From contig NZ_OOHJ01000005.1 of the NCBI RefSeq assembly GCF_900323885.1, positions 310,001-374,000 on the forward strand: a stretch of DNA of 64,000 bases. The letters are read 5' to 3'. Below are positions 26,573 through 34,289 of the stretch, piece after piece. Under the pieces are notes generated by a model. It was given only the letters and a program-made list of their open reading frames with translations, ran no database searches and was not told the origin of the DNA. The stretch comes from [Actinomadura] parvosata subsp. kistnae (GTDB taxonomy: Bacteria > Actinomycetota > Actinomycetes > Streptosporangiales > Streptosporangiaceae). A program made the position numbers and the translations under genes. Every line of letters starts with the position of its first letter. The stretch's first letter is position 1.

Positions 26573-27427
26573 TCACGAGCGGCCCCGCCAGGGGATGAGC
26601 CGTTTCTCGGCGAGCCGCAGGAGGCCGTCGATGAGCAGGCCCGACAGGCCGATGGCCAGCAGGCCCAGCACGACGACGTCGGTCTGCAGGTAACGCTGGG
26701 CGTCGCGCACCATGCCGCCGATGCCGGGCACCCCGTTGACGGTCTCGGCGGCGACGACGGAGGAGTACGCGATGCCGACGGCCAGGCGGACCCCGGTGAA
26801 GATCTCCGGCAGCGCGCTGGGCAGCACCACGTCCCTGATGACGTCGCGCCGCGAGGCGCCGAGCGCCCTGGCGGCCTCGACGAGGTGCGCCGGCGCGCCG
26901 TGCACGGCGGCGGCGGTGGCCACCGCGACCGGCGGCAGCGCCGCGATCGCCAGCAGCCACAGCTTGGGCGTCTCGTCGATGCCGAACCAGATGATGAGCA
27001 GGCTGAAGTACGCCAGCGGCGGCAGCGCCCGCACGAACGTCACCACGGGCTCGGCCACGACGCGGATCCACGGGACGGTGCCGAGCACGACGCCCGCGAC
27101 GAGCCCGCCGGCCACGCCGATGGCGGACCCGATGAGGATGCGCCGCAGGCTGACGCCCAGGTGCTCGACGAGCAGGCTGCCGCTGTAGCCGCGGACGCCG
27201 TCGTGCGTCGTGGACAGCCGCAGGAGCTGCTCCCACACGGCGCCGGGGGAGGGGATGAAGGCGGGGTTGGCCGCCGCGGCGGCGGCGGCCTGCCACAGGC
27301 CGAGCAGCGCGGCGGCGGCGAGCACGCGCACCGCGATCCTGCGGGCGGCCGGACGGGCTCGCCTCGTGGCGGACGCGGGTCCGCTGCCGGGGACGGTGGT
27401 CGTGGGGGCCGCGGTCGAGGTCACCAC
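26573..27427 (-). CDS. Sulfonate/taurine ABC transporter permease
   Basis: 284-residue SsuC/TauC-like inner-membrane subunit with about six helices and the EAA loop typical for ATPase contact (EAARALGASRRDVIRDVVLPSALPEIFTG). The first ~30 residues are a polar cytoplasmic tail. It is first in the operon ssuC-like, ssuA-like, ssuB-like, tauD-like. A promoter with TTGACT and TAGCTT and the shared sulfur motif lie just upstream. GTG 27427 is the likely start. Confidence 0.92.
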   Translation of the reverse strand: MVTSTAAPTTTVPGSGPASATRRARPAARRIAVRVLAAAALLGLWQAAAAAAANPAFIPSPGAVWEQLLRLSTTHDGVRGYSGSLLVEHLGVSLRRILIGSAIGVAGGLVAGVVLGTVPWIRVVAEPVVTFVRALPPLAYFSLLIIWFGIDETPKLWLLAIAALPPVAVATAAAVHGAPAHLVEAARALGASRRDVIRDVVLPSALPEIFTGVRLAVGIAYSSVVAAETVNGVPGIGGMVRDAQRYLQTDVVVLGLLAIGLSGLLIDGLLRLAEKRLIPWRGRS

Positions 27428-27460
27428 CTCGACCGCCTGCTCGGGGGGCTCATGGGCATG

Positions 27461-27512
27461 AAGCTACGGCGACCGGTCCCCTGAAGTCAATATTACCTAC
27501 CGGATTTACAGG
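27461..27512 (-). promoter_or_regulatory. Promoter of sulfonate operon with sulfur-gene motif
   Basis: On the minus strand: motif CCTGTAAATCCGGTAGGTA (27512-27494), then -35 TTGACT (27490-27485), 18-bp spacer, -10 TAGCTT (27466-27461). The 19-bp motif recurs with 17 identities in front of metX at 31649-31667, also abutting a TTGAC -35. This is strong positional evidence for a common sulfur regulator, whose identity is not visible here. Confidence 0.65.
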
Positions 27513-27590
27513 TTATTCTGTTCATGATCTCTCGCGGCGGGAACGCGCCGGCGAGCCGACGGAACAGCACTCTTGCGGGGAGGACACGCG

Positions 27591-28580
27591 GTGGGCGCGA
27601 TCGTGGTGATCGGCGCGGGACCGGCCGGGACGCACGTGGCGGACCTCGCCATGCCCCGGACAGGGCGGCAGGAGAGGGACGGCGCCGCCCGTCCCGAACC
27701 GCTCCACCTGCCCGCCGGGCCGGGCAGGGAGCGGGGCCTGGAGGACGTGCCCGCCGGCGAGCCGGTGCTGGTCCGCGGCGCGGGACGGGCGTTCGCCGAC
27801 CTGCTGCCGCCGCTCACCGTCGGCCGCGGCGGCCGCTTCGCCCAGGGCCGGCGGGGCGAGCTGGTCTACCTGCCCAGCGGCCTCGAACCCCTCCTGTACG
27901 TGGGCTCGCGGCGCGGCGTCCCGCACCACGCCCACCCCGGGTACCGGCTCAAAGGGGACGCGCGGCCACGGCGGTTCCCCGGCGAGGGTGACGCGCGCAC
28001 GTCGCTGGCCAAGGAGCTCGCGTACGCGTACTACCAGGAGCTCTTCACCGCCCACCCGTCCCGCACGAAGACGGCGTGGGCGGCGTTCGAGCCCGCCTTC
28101 GCCCGCGCCGAGCAGGGCGGCAAGGAGATGCGCGCCCTGGTGACCAGGTCCGTGCCGCGCTTCGCCGACCGGCTCCACCTGGACCGGCTCGCCCGCCCGC
28201 TGCACGGCATGCGCTTCGGCGACCTGGCCGGGCTGCAACGGTGGATGCACGGCTACCTGGCGGCCGACCTGAAGCGGCGGGCCGACCCCGCCTTCAGCCC
28301 CGACCTGGCGCTGGTCCTGGCCCTGCGGGACGCGCGTCCCCGCATGGCGGGCGATCCGTGGTTCGAGGGGCTGTACGGCCTGGTGGCCGACGGCCCGCCG
28401 CTGGCCCGCCAGGCCGAGCTGCACGCCCTGGCCAGAGCGGGCGTCGTCACCTTCATCGGGGCCGAGCCGCGCATCGAGCGGGACGCGGACGGCTGGCGGG
28501 CGAGCGGCCCCACCGTCCCCGGCACGACGACGGCCCGGACCCTCATCGAGGCGCGCCGGGCTACTGCAGACCGCTCCTGA
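27591..28580 (+). pseudogene. Decayed FAD/NAD(P)-binding protein
   Basis: The 329-residue frame begins with a dinucleotide fold (IVVIGAGPAGTHVAD) but jumps after it to a region that in intact relatives is ~200 residues further on (GEPVLVRGAGRAFADLLPPLTVGRGGRF; YLPSGLEPLLYVGSRRGVPHHAHPGYRL; AKELAYAYYQELFTAHPSRT). A second gap lies near RMAGDPWFEGLYGL, and the end breaks off after RTLIEAR. The family normally has about 550-650 residues. Frame and a good ribosome site (GGGGAGG before GTG 27591) remain, so a shortened protein may be made, but its cofactor site is incomplete. Confidence 0.7.
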
Positions 28581-29043
28581 CGGAGGTGATGCGGCGGGTG
28601 TTGAAGCCGAGCCAGTGCATCCGCCCCACGTAGCGCGCGTGCTCGACCTTGAGGCAGCGGTCCATGATCACGCTCACGCCGCCGTCCTCCGCGATCCGCG
28701 CCCCCTCCTCGTTGATCACGCCGAACTGGCACCACAGCGCCTTGGCGCCGATCGCCACCGTCTCCCGGGCGATCCCCGGCAGGGCGTCGGGGGCGCGGAA
28801 GACGTTCACGAGGTCGACCGGGACGGGCACGTCGGCCAGGCCCGGGTAGCTGGTCTCGCCCAGGATCTCCTTCTCGCGCGGGTTGACCGGGATGATCCGG
28901 TAGCCGTGCCGCTTGAGGTAGTAGCCGACGAAGTGGCTGGCCCGCAGCTCGTTGCCGGACAGGCCGACGATCGCGATCGTCGTGGTCGAGTGCAGCACGC
29001 GCTGGATCGTCAGCGGGTCCTGGTAGCGGTCGAGTCCGGTCAT
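28561..29043 (-). CDS. CoA-binding domain protein (YccU-like)
   Basis: 160-residue single-domain protein with a Rossmann-like CoA-binding fold: IAIVGLSGNELRASHFVGYYLKRHGYRIIPVNP, LADVPVPVDLVNVFR, ALWCQFGVINEEGARIAEDGGVSVIMDRCLKVEH. It overlaps the metY stop by 4 bp (ATGA), so it is co-translated with the methionine genes. Relatives are often found beside metX-metY in actinobacteria, and the role is uncertain; binding of CoA or acetyl-CoA linked to O-acetylhomoserine formation is inference. Its 3' end overlaps the convergent FAD relic by 20 bp. Confidence 0.9.
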   Translation of the reverse strand: MTGLDRYQDPLTIQRVLHSTTTIAIVGLSGNELRASHFVGYYLKRHGYRIIPVNPREKEILGETSYPGLADVPVPVDLVNVFRAPDALPGIARETVAIGAKALWCQFGVINEEGARIAEDGGVSVIMDRCLKVEHARYVGRMHWLGFNTRRITSVRSGLQ

Positions 29044-30401
29044 GCCGTGCCGATCCCTTCTCCGGCGCCGATCCCTTCTGCGGCGCCGATCCCTTCTGCG
29101 ACGCGGGCCAGGGCCTGCTCCAGGTCCCAGATCAGGTCCTCGACATTCTCGATGCCGACCGACAGCCGCACCGTGCCGGGGCCGACGCCGGCCGCGCGCA
29201 GCTCGTCGTCGCCGAGCTGCCGGTGCGTGGTGCTGGCCGGGTGGATGACGAGGCTCTTGGCGTCGCCGACGTTCGCCAGGTGCGACCAGAGCGTCAGGCC
29301 GCCGATCAGGCCCTGCCCGCCGGCCCGGCCCCCGGCGCAGTCGAAGGAGAACACCGCGCCGGCGCCGCGCGGCAGGTACTTGTCCACCAGCGGCCGGTAA
29401 GGGCTGTCGGGCAGGCCCGGGTAGGTGACGGCGGAGGCCAGCTCGTGCGAGCGGAGGAACGCGGCGACCGCCCGCGCGTTGCCCACGTGGCGGTCCATGC
29501 GCAGCGACAGCGTCTCCAGCCCCTGCAGGAACAGGAAGGCGTTGAACGGCGACAGCGCCGCCCCCAGGTCGCGCAGGGTCTCGGCGCGCAGCTTCATCAG
29601 GTAGCCGTACTCGCCGAACGTCTCGTGGAAGCGCAGCCCGTGGTAGGCCGGCGACGGGTCCGCGACCACCGGGAAGCGCCCGTTCGACCAGTCGAACGTG
29701 CCCGCCTCCACGACCACCCCGCCGATGCTCGTGCCGTGCCCGCCGATGAACTTCGTCGCCGAGTGGACCACGATGTCGGCGCCCCACTCGATCGGGCGGC
29801 ACAGGTACGGCGTCGCGAACGTGTTGTCCACGATCAGCGGCAGCTCGTGCTCGTGCGCGACGGCCGCCACGGTCTCGATGTCGAGCACGTTCCCGGCCGG
29901 GTTGCCGATCGTCTCGCCGAAGAACGCCTTCGTGTTCGCCTGCACCGCCTTCCGCCACGCGTCCGGATCGTCGGGATCGACCCAGGTCAGCTCGACGCCC
30001 ATCTTGCGCAGCAGGTGCTTGAGCTGGTTCACCGTGCCGCCGTACAGGGCCGAGGACGACACCACGTGGTCGCCCGGCTGCAGCAGCGTGAACAGCGCGG
30101 CCGCCTGCGCGGCGATGCCGCTGGCGAACGCCACCGCGCCGGCGCCGCCCTCCAGGTTCGCCACCCGTTCCTCGAACACCGCGACGGTCGGGTTCATGAT
30201 GCGCGAGTACGTGTTCCCGTACTCCTGGAGGTTGAAGTACGCCGCCGCGGACTCGGGGTCCTCGAAGACGTAGCTGGTCGTCTGGAAGATCGGCACCGCT
30301 CGGGCGCCCGTGTTCGGGTCCGGCCGCTGCCCGGCGTGCAGCTGCCGGGTCTCGAACCCGAACGCGCGGGCCTGTTCGGCGCGGGGGAGCTGGTCGGTCA
30401 C
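29040..30401 (-). CDS. metY: O-acetylhomoserine sulfhydrylase
   Basis: 453-residue PLP enzyme that makes homocysteine from O-acetylhomoserine and sulfide. Family blocks: FETRQLHAGQRPDP, TTSYVFEDPESAA, NTYSRIMNPTVAVFEERVANLEGG, SALYGGTVNQL, VDNTFATPYLCRP, and the PLP lysine in VHSATKFIGGHGTSIGG. The GTG start overlaps the metX stop by 4 bp (GTGA). The C-terminus carries three AEGIGA-type hexapeptides encoded by three 18-bp repeats, which relatives do not need. It supplies methionine biosynthesis by direct sulfhydrylation. Confidence 0.95.
   Translation of the reverse strand: MTDQLPRAEQARAFGFETRQLHAGQRPDPNTGARAVPIFQTTSYVFEDPESAAAYFNLQEYGNTYSRIMNPTVAVFEERVANLEGGAGAVAFASGIAAQAAALFTLLQPGDHVVSSSALYGGTVNQLKHLLRKMGVELTWVDPDDPDAWRKAVQANTKAFFGETIGNPAGNVLDIETVAAVAHEHELPLIVDNTFATPYLCRPIEWGADIVVHSATKFIGGHGTSIGGVVVEAGTFDWSNGRFPVVADPSPAYHGLRFHETFGEYGYLMKLRAETLRDLGAALSPFNAFLFLQGLETLSLRMDRHVGNARAVAAFLRSHELASAVTYPGLPDSPYRPLVDKYLPRGAGAVFSFDCAGGRAGGQGLIGGLTLWSHLANVGDAKSLVIHPASTTHRQLGDDELRAAGVGPGTVRLSVGIENVEDLIWDLEQALARVAEGIGAAEGIGAGEGIGTA
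29047..29100. repeat. Three 18-bp tandem repeats in the metY 3' end
   Basis: Units GTGCCGATCCCTTCTCCG (29047-29064), GCGCCGATCCCTTCTGCG (29065-29082) and an identical third copy (29083-29100). They keep the reading frame and add repeated AEGIGA residues just before the metY stop. Confidence 0.92.
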
Positions 30402-31609
30402 GAAGAGCCTCTCTCTTGGACGGGCTGAGCCAGGAACCGGCGGATGACGGGCGTCTGCCGCGCCTCCTCCAGCAGGAAGCAGTCGTGCCCGTAGGGCGCC
30501 TCGATGACCTCCAGCTCGACCGGCTTGCCGAGCGCGCGCAGCGCCCCCGCGATCTCCTCCGACGCCGACGGCGGATACAGCCAGTCGGAGCTGAAGGCGA
30601 TCAGCAGCGTGCGCGCCGAGACGCCTTCCAGCGCCCGCGCCAGCGACCCGCCGCCGTGCTGCCGGGCCAGGTCGAAGTACGTCAGCGCGCGCGAGGTGTA
30701 GAGGTAGGTGTTGGCGTCGAAGCGCTTGACGAACGCCTCGGCCTGGTGGCGCAGGTAGCCCTCCACCTCGAACTCCGGCTCGGTGATCGTGTAGCCCGGG
30801 CCGTCGCCGGAGCGCAGCCGCCGCCCGAACTTGGCCTCCAGCGCGGGCGCCGACAGGTACGTGATGTGGCCGACCATCCGCCCGATGCCCATGCCGGCGT
30901 CGGGGGCGCGGCCGGTGCCGTGGTAGCGGCCGCCCTGCCAGGCCGGGTCGCGCAGGATCGCCTCGCGCGCGATGGCGTTCCAGGCGACCCCCTGCGGGTG
31001 CAGCGCGTGCGTGCTGGCGATCGGGATGACCGCGTCGACCTGGTCGGGATAGAGCACCGCCCACTGCAGCGCCTGCATCCCGCCGAGCGAGCCGCCGGCC
31101 ACCGCCGCCAGCCGCTCGATGCCCAGCGCGTCGAGGAACGCGCGTTGCGTGCGGACCATGTCGGCGACCGTGATCACGGGGAAGTCGGGCCCGTACGGCT
31201 CGCCGGTCGCCGGGTCGATCGAGGACGGCCCTGTCGTGCCCCGGCAGCCGCCCAGCAGGTTCGTCGAGACGACGAAGAACCGGTCGGTGTCGAACGCCTT
31301 GCCGGGGCCGATCATGCCGTCCCACCAGCCGAGCCCCTTGCCGTGCCCTTCGGCGCCGAACCCGTCGCGGGCGCTGCCGCCGGACGGCGCCCTGGACAGG
31401 CCCGCCGCGTGCGCGTCGCCGCTGAGCGCGTGGCACACCAGGACGACGTTGTCGCGGCGGGGCGACAGGGTGCCGTAGGTCTCGTACGCGACCCGGACCG
31501 GGTGCAGCTCCCGGCCGCAGTCGAGGGGGACCGGCTCCGGCAGGTCGAGGTGGCGGGTCTCCACCACCCCGACGCTGCCGGGCGCGAGCGTGGTGGCCGG
31601 CTGCGACAT
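30398..31609 (-). CDS. metX: Homoserine O-acetyltransferase
   Basis: 403-residue alpha/beta-hydrolase-fold enzyme transferring acetyl from acetyl-CoA to homoserine, the first committed step to methionine. Seen: RVAYETYGTLSPRRDNVVLVCHALSGDAHA, nucleophile Ser in AGGSLGGMQAL, NLLGGCRGTTGPSS, catalytic Asp in AFSSDWLYPP and His in APYGHDCFLLE. ATG 31609 (MSQPATT) is chosen because a -10 (TACGAT) ends 8 bp upstream, giving a nearly leaderless transcript. First gene of metX-metY-CoA-binding protein, coupled by 4-bp overlaps. Confidence 0.95.
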   Translation of the reverse strand: MSQPATTLAPGSVGVVETRHLDLPEPVPLDCGRELHPVRVAYETYGTLSPRRDNVVLVCHALSGDAHAAGLSRAPSGGSARDGFGAEGHGKGLGWWDGMIGPGKAFDTDRFFVVSTNLLGGCRGTTGPSSIDPATGEPYGPDFPVITVADMVRTQRAFLDALGIERLAAVAGGSLGGMQALQWAVLYPDQVDAVIPIASTHALHPQGVAWNAIAREAILRDPAWQGGRYHGTGRAPDAGMGIGRMVGHITYLSAPALEAKFGRRLRSGDGPGYTITEPEFEVEGYLRHQAEAFVKRFDANTYLYTSRALTYFDLARQHGGGSLARALEGVSARTLLIAFSSDWLYPPSASEEIAGALRALGKPVELEVIEAPYGHDCFLLEEARQTPVIRRFLAQPVQERGSS

Positions 31610-31616
31610 GGGTCTT

Positions 31617-31667
31617 ATCGTAACCGCCACGGGCAGTGTATGGTCAAATACCTACCGGAAATACAGG
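31617..31667 (-). promoter_or_regulatory. metX promoter with sulfur-gene motif
   Basis: Minus strand: motif CCTGTATTTCCGGTAGGTA (31667-31649) directly before -35 TTGACC (31647-31642), 19-bp spacer and -10 TACGAT (31622-31617), with a start predicted at about 31610. The motif is also only 17 bp before the divergent OsmC start, so one bound regulator could act on both genes. Confidence 0.65.
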
Positions 31668-31683
31668 GAGTCGGAGGAGCGGT

Positions 31684-32232
31684 ATGACCACGGTCGCCAA
31701 CGGAGTCAACGTCCAGGCGCTGCTGGAGGCGCGCGAGGTGCTGAAGGGCGCGCCCGAGGCCGCCCGGTTCGTCTGGCGGGCCACCTCCACGTGGCGCGGC
31801 GGCGTCCACAGCACCACGACCGTCAAGGAGTTCTACGGTCTCGGGCAGGAGCGCAGCCACAAGAGCGAGGCCGTGTTCGACGCCGACCACCCCGAGGTCT
31901 TCGCCGCCGAGGACCAGGGCATCACGCCCATCGAGTACCTGCTCGTCGGCCTGGCGAGCTGCCTGACCGCCGGCGTCGCGTCCGTCGCCCAGAACCGCGG
32001 CATCCAGCTCCGCTCGGTCGAGGCCACCCTCGAAGGCACCCACGACATCCGCGGGATCCTCGGCGCCGACCCCGACGTCCGCAACGGCTTCGACGACATC
32101 ACCGTGACCTTCCACATCGACGCCGACGCCTCCCAACAGGACATCGAGGCGCTGGTGGCCCAGTCGCAGAAGCGCTCGGCCGTCTTCGACGCCCTGACGA
32201 ACCCGACGAACGTCACCGTTCAGGTCGCCTGA
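31684..32232 (+). CDS. OsmC-family protein
   Basis: 182-residue OsmC/YhfA-fold protein: TPIEYLLVGLASCLTAGVASVAQNRGIQL (first, reactive Cys), VEATLEGTHDIRG, and SAVFDALTNPTNVTV at the position where peroxidase members carry the second Cys (CPVS); here it is Ser. With one cysteine it may not be a classical peroxiredoxin. GGAGGAG stands 5 bp before ATG 31684. It is divergent from metX and shares the sulfur motif, suggesting a role in handling reactive sulfur or organic hydroperoxides. Confidence 0.92.
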   Translation: MTTVANGVNVQALLEAREVLKGAPEAARFVWRATSTWRGGVHSTTTVKEFYGLGQERSHKSEAVFDADHPEVFAAEDQGITPIEYLLVGLASCLTAGVASVAQNRGIQLRSVEATLEGTHDIRGILGADPDVRNGFDDITVTFHIDADASQQDIEALVAQSQKRSAVFDALTNPTNVTVQVA

Positions 32233-32297
32233 GAGCCAGGCACGTCCGAAAGGGCCGAGCGCATATGAGCGGGCCGAGCACGTCTGAGAGGGGCGAG
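32222..32297. repeat. 19-bp tandem repeats between OsmC stop and flavoprotein start
   Basis: Three clear units CACGTCCGAAAGGGCCGAG (32241), CGCATATGAGCGGGCCGAG (32260) and CACGTCTGAGAGGGGCGAG (32279), preceded by a more degenerate fourth at 32222-32240 that contains the OsmC stop. The array runs up to the start of the flavoprotein gene and carries a 12-codon mini-frame (ATG 32265 to TAG 32301). Confidence 0.8.
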
Positions 32298-32299
32298 TC

Positions 32300-33535
32300 A
32301 TAGAGCACGTCACCGCCGTCGTGGTCGGCGCCGGGCACGCCGGCCTCGCCGCCAGCCACTTCCTGCGCGAACGCGCCATCGACCACCTCGTGATCGAGCG
32401 CGGCGAGGTCGCCAACTCCTGGCGGCGCGAACGCTGGGACTCCTTCCGGCTGCTCACCCCCAACTGGCAGACCCGCCTGCCCGGCCACGCCTACGAAGGC
32501 CCGGACCCCGACGGCTACATGACCGCCAAGGAGGTGACCCGGTTCATCGAGGGCTTCGCCGCCCTCTCGCGGGCCCCCGTCAGGACCGGCACCGAGGTCA
32601 CCTCCGTGCGGGCGGCCGGCGACGGCTACCGCGTGACGACGAGCCACGGCGAGATCCGCTGCCGGGCCGTCGTCATCGCCGGCGGCGCCTGCAACCGGCC
32701 CGTGGTGCCGCCGTTCAGCGAGGCGGTGCCGCCGTCCGTGCGGCAGCTCACCGCGTTCGACTACCGCGAGCCGGGGCAGCTCCCCGACGGCGGCGTGCTG
32801 GTCGTCGGCGCGTCGGCGACCGGCGTGCAGCTCGCCGCCGAGCTGCGCCGCTCGGGGCGGCCGGTCGTCCTGTCGGTGGGGGAGCACGTGCGGCTGCCCC
32901 GCACCTACCGCGGGCGCGACGTTCTGTGGTGGATGGACGCCTCAGGCGTCTGGGACCAGCGCCACGACGAGGTCGAGGACCTGGCGCGGGCCCGCCGGCT
33001 GCCCTCGCCCCAGCTCGCCGGCACCCCCGAGCGCGCCACGCTCGACCTGAACGCGCTCACCGCCATGGGCGTCGAGCTGGTGGGCCGCTGGGCCGCCGTC
33101 CGCGACGGGTGGGCGCTGTTCTCCGGCGGGCTGCGGAACGTCTTCTCCCTCGCCGACCTCAAGATGGAACGCCTGCTCGACACGTTCGACGCGTGGGCGC
33201 GCACGCACGGCGTCGATCCCGGCCCTGCCGAGCGCCTGCCGCCGACCCGCGTGCCCGAGCGGGCGCGCCTGCGGCTCGACCTGCGCGGCGGCGAGATCCG
33301 CACGATCGTCTGGGCGACCGGCTTCCGCCCCGACCACGACTGGCTCCACGTCCCCGTCCTCGACGACAAGGGACGGCTGCGCCACGACGGCGGCATCGTC
33401 GATCACCCCGGCCTGTACGCGCTGGGGCTGCCCTTCCTGCGCCGGCGCCGGTCCACGTTCATCAACGGCATCGAAGCGGACGCCCGCGAGGTGATCGCCC
33501 ACCTCGCCGGCCACCTGGCGGCCCGGGCGCGCTGA
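32300..33535 (+). CDS. Flavin-dependent monooxygenase-like protein with apparent ATA start
   Basis: 411-residue flavoprotein with FAD site (VTAVVVGAGHAGLAASHFLRERAI), WRRERWDSFRLLTPNWQ, a second NADP site (GGVLVVGASATGVQLAAELRR) and the family end ATGFRPDHDWL...GLYALGLPFLRRR. The first beta strand requires codons before GTG 32321, but upstream only ATA (32300) precedes it in frame, after GAGAGGGGCGAG; an in-frame stop lies at 32285. Thus ATA may be the start, or ATG has mutated and a shortened protein starts at 32321. It follows the OsmC gene and may oxidise an organosulfur compound (inference). Confidence 0.85.
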   Translation: MEHVTAVVVGAGHAGLAASHFLRERAIDHLVIERGEVANSWRRERWDSFRLLTPNWQTRLPGHAYEGPDPDGYMTAKEVTRFIEGFAALSRAPVRTGTEVTSVRAAGDGYRVTTSHGEIRCRAVVIAGGACNRPVVPPFSEAVPPSVRQLTAFDYREPGQLPDGGVLVVGASATGVQLAAELRRSGRPVVLSVGEHVRLPRTYRGRDVLWWMDASGVWDQRHDEVEDLARARRLPSPQLAGTPERATLDLNALTAMGVELVGRWAAVRDGWALFSGGLRNVFSLADLKMERLLDTFDAWARTHGVDPGPAERLPPTRVPERARLRLDLRGGEIRTIVWATGFRPDHDWLHVPVLDDKGRLRHDGGIVDHPGLYALGLPFLRRRRSTFINGIEADAREVIAHLAGHLAARAR

Positions 33536-33542
33536 ACCGGCG

Positions 33543-34130
33543 TCAAGAGGCGGACTGCGCCTGCCAGCCGTGGACCAGCAGGCCGAACGCCGTCTCCACC
33601 GCCGCCCGCGGATCCTGCCGGCTCCTGGACAGGGCCGGGATCTGCAGGACGAACCGGGCCAGCGCCCAACAGGCGAGATCGTCGGCGTCCCGGCCCAGCT
33701 CCTGCGCGATCGCGGAGCCCAGGGCGGCGGCGTGCCGCGTCCACATCCGTTCCGCGTACTCGCGCAGCGCGGGCGTCCGGTCCACCAGCTCCGTGAAGCC
33801 GCGCAGCCGCGGATCCGACGCGAGCGGCACCCACACCTTCAGCGCGTGGGCGCGCAGCGCCTCGACGACGTCCTGACCAGGGGCCCGTTCGCGGACCGCG
33901 GCGACCAGGCCGGCCTCGACGTCCTCCTCGCGGTCGAAGACCAGCGCCTCCTTGCTCGGGAAGTGCGTGAACAGCGTCGTCGTCGACACGTCGGCCCGGT
34001 CGGCGACGTCGCGGACGCTCACCTGCTCGAAGCCGCGCTCCATGAAGAGCTCAAGAGCGGCGTCGGCGATGGCCTGCCTGGTCGCGGCCTTCTTGCGCTC
34101 GCGACGGCCAACGGTCGGGGAGTCGGGCAT
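33543..34130 (-). CDS. TetR/AcrR-family regulator
   Basis: 195-residue regulator: helix-turn-helix FEQVSVRDVADRADVSTTTLFTHFPSKEAL and a helical ligand domain (TetR_C). ATG 34130 (MPDSPTV) is preferred; ATG 34148 would add six residues. It is divergent from the TetX-like monooxygenase at 34290, with the dyad AAACTG-N9-CAGTTT between them, so it most likely represses that gene and itself until a substrate-like ligand binds. Confidence 0.92.
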   Translation of the reverse strand: MPDSPTVGRRERKKAATRQAIADAALELFMERGFEQVSVRDVADRADVSTTTLFTHFPSKEALVFDREEDVEAGLVAAVRERAPGQDVVEALRAHALKVWVPLASDPRLRGFTELVDRTPALREYAERMWTRHAAALGSAIAQELGRDADDLACWALARFVLQIPALSRSRQDPRAAVETAFGLLVHGWQAQSAS

Positions 34131-34164
34131 GGCGCCACTGTAGCCCATGACTGGACCGGAACCG

Positions 34165-34185
34165 AAACTGGTCCGAGTTCAGTTT
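34165..34185. promoter_or_regulatory. Operator-like dyad AAACTG-N9-CAGTTT
   Basis: Perfect 6-bp inverted repeat with 9-bp spacer, centred between the divergent TetR and monooxygenase genes in the only AT-richer part of the region. Size and location fit a TetR-dimer operator controlling both promoters. Confidence 0.55.
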
Positions 34186-34289
34186 TGAAGCTATTGCACT
34201 TTCGTACTCACTTCTGCTTTGGTGGTCTCCGTACGGCCCTCGGCCTCTCTTGGCCAGGCAAGCCTCACCTCGTCCGGAAGGAATCCACC

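Noticed and set aside
29040..31436. Single 798-codon frame that could be read as a MetX-MetY fusion
   Set aside because: The upstream part is an out-of-frame reading of metX; the two real genes overlap by 4 bp and have their own starts.
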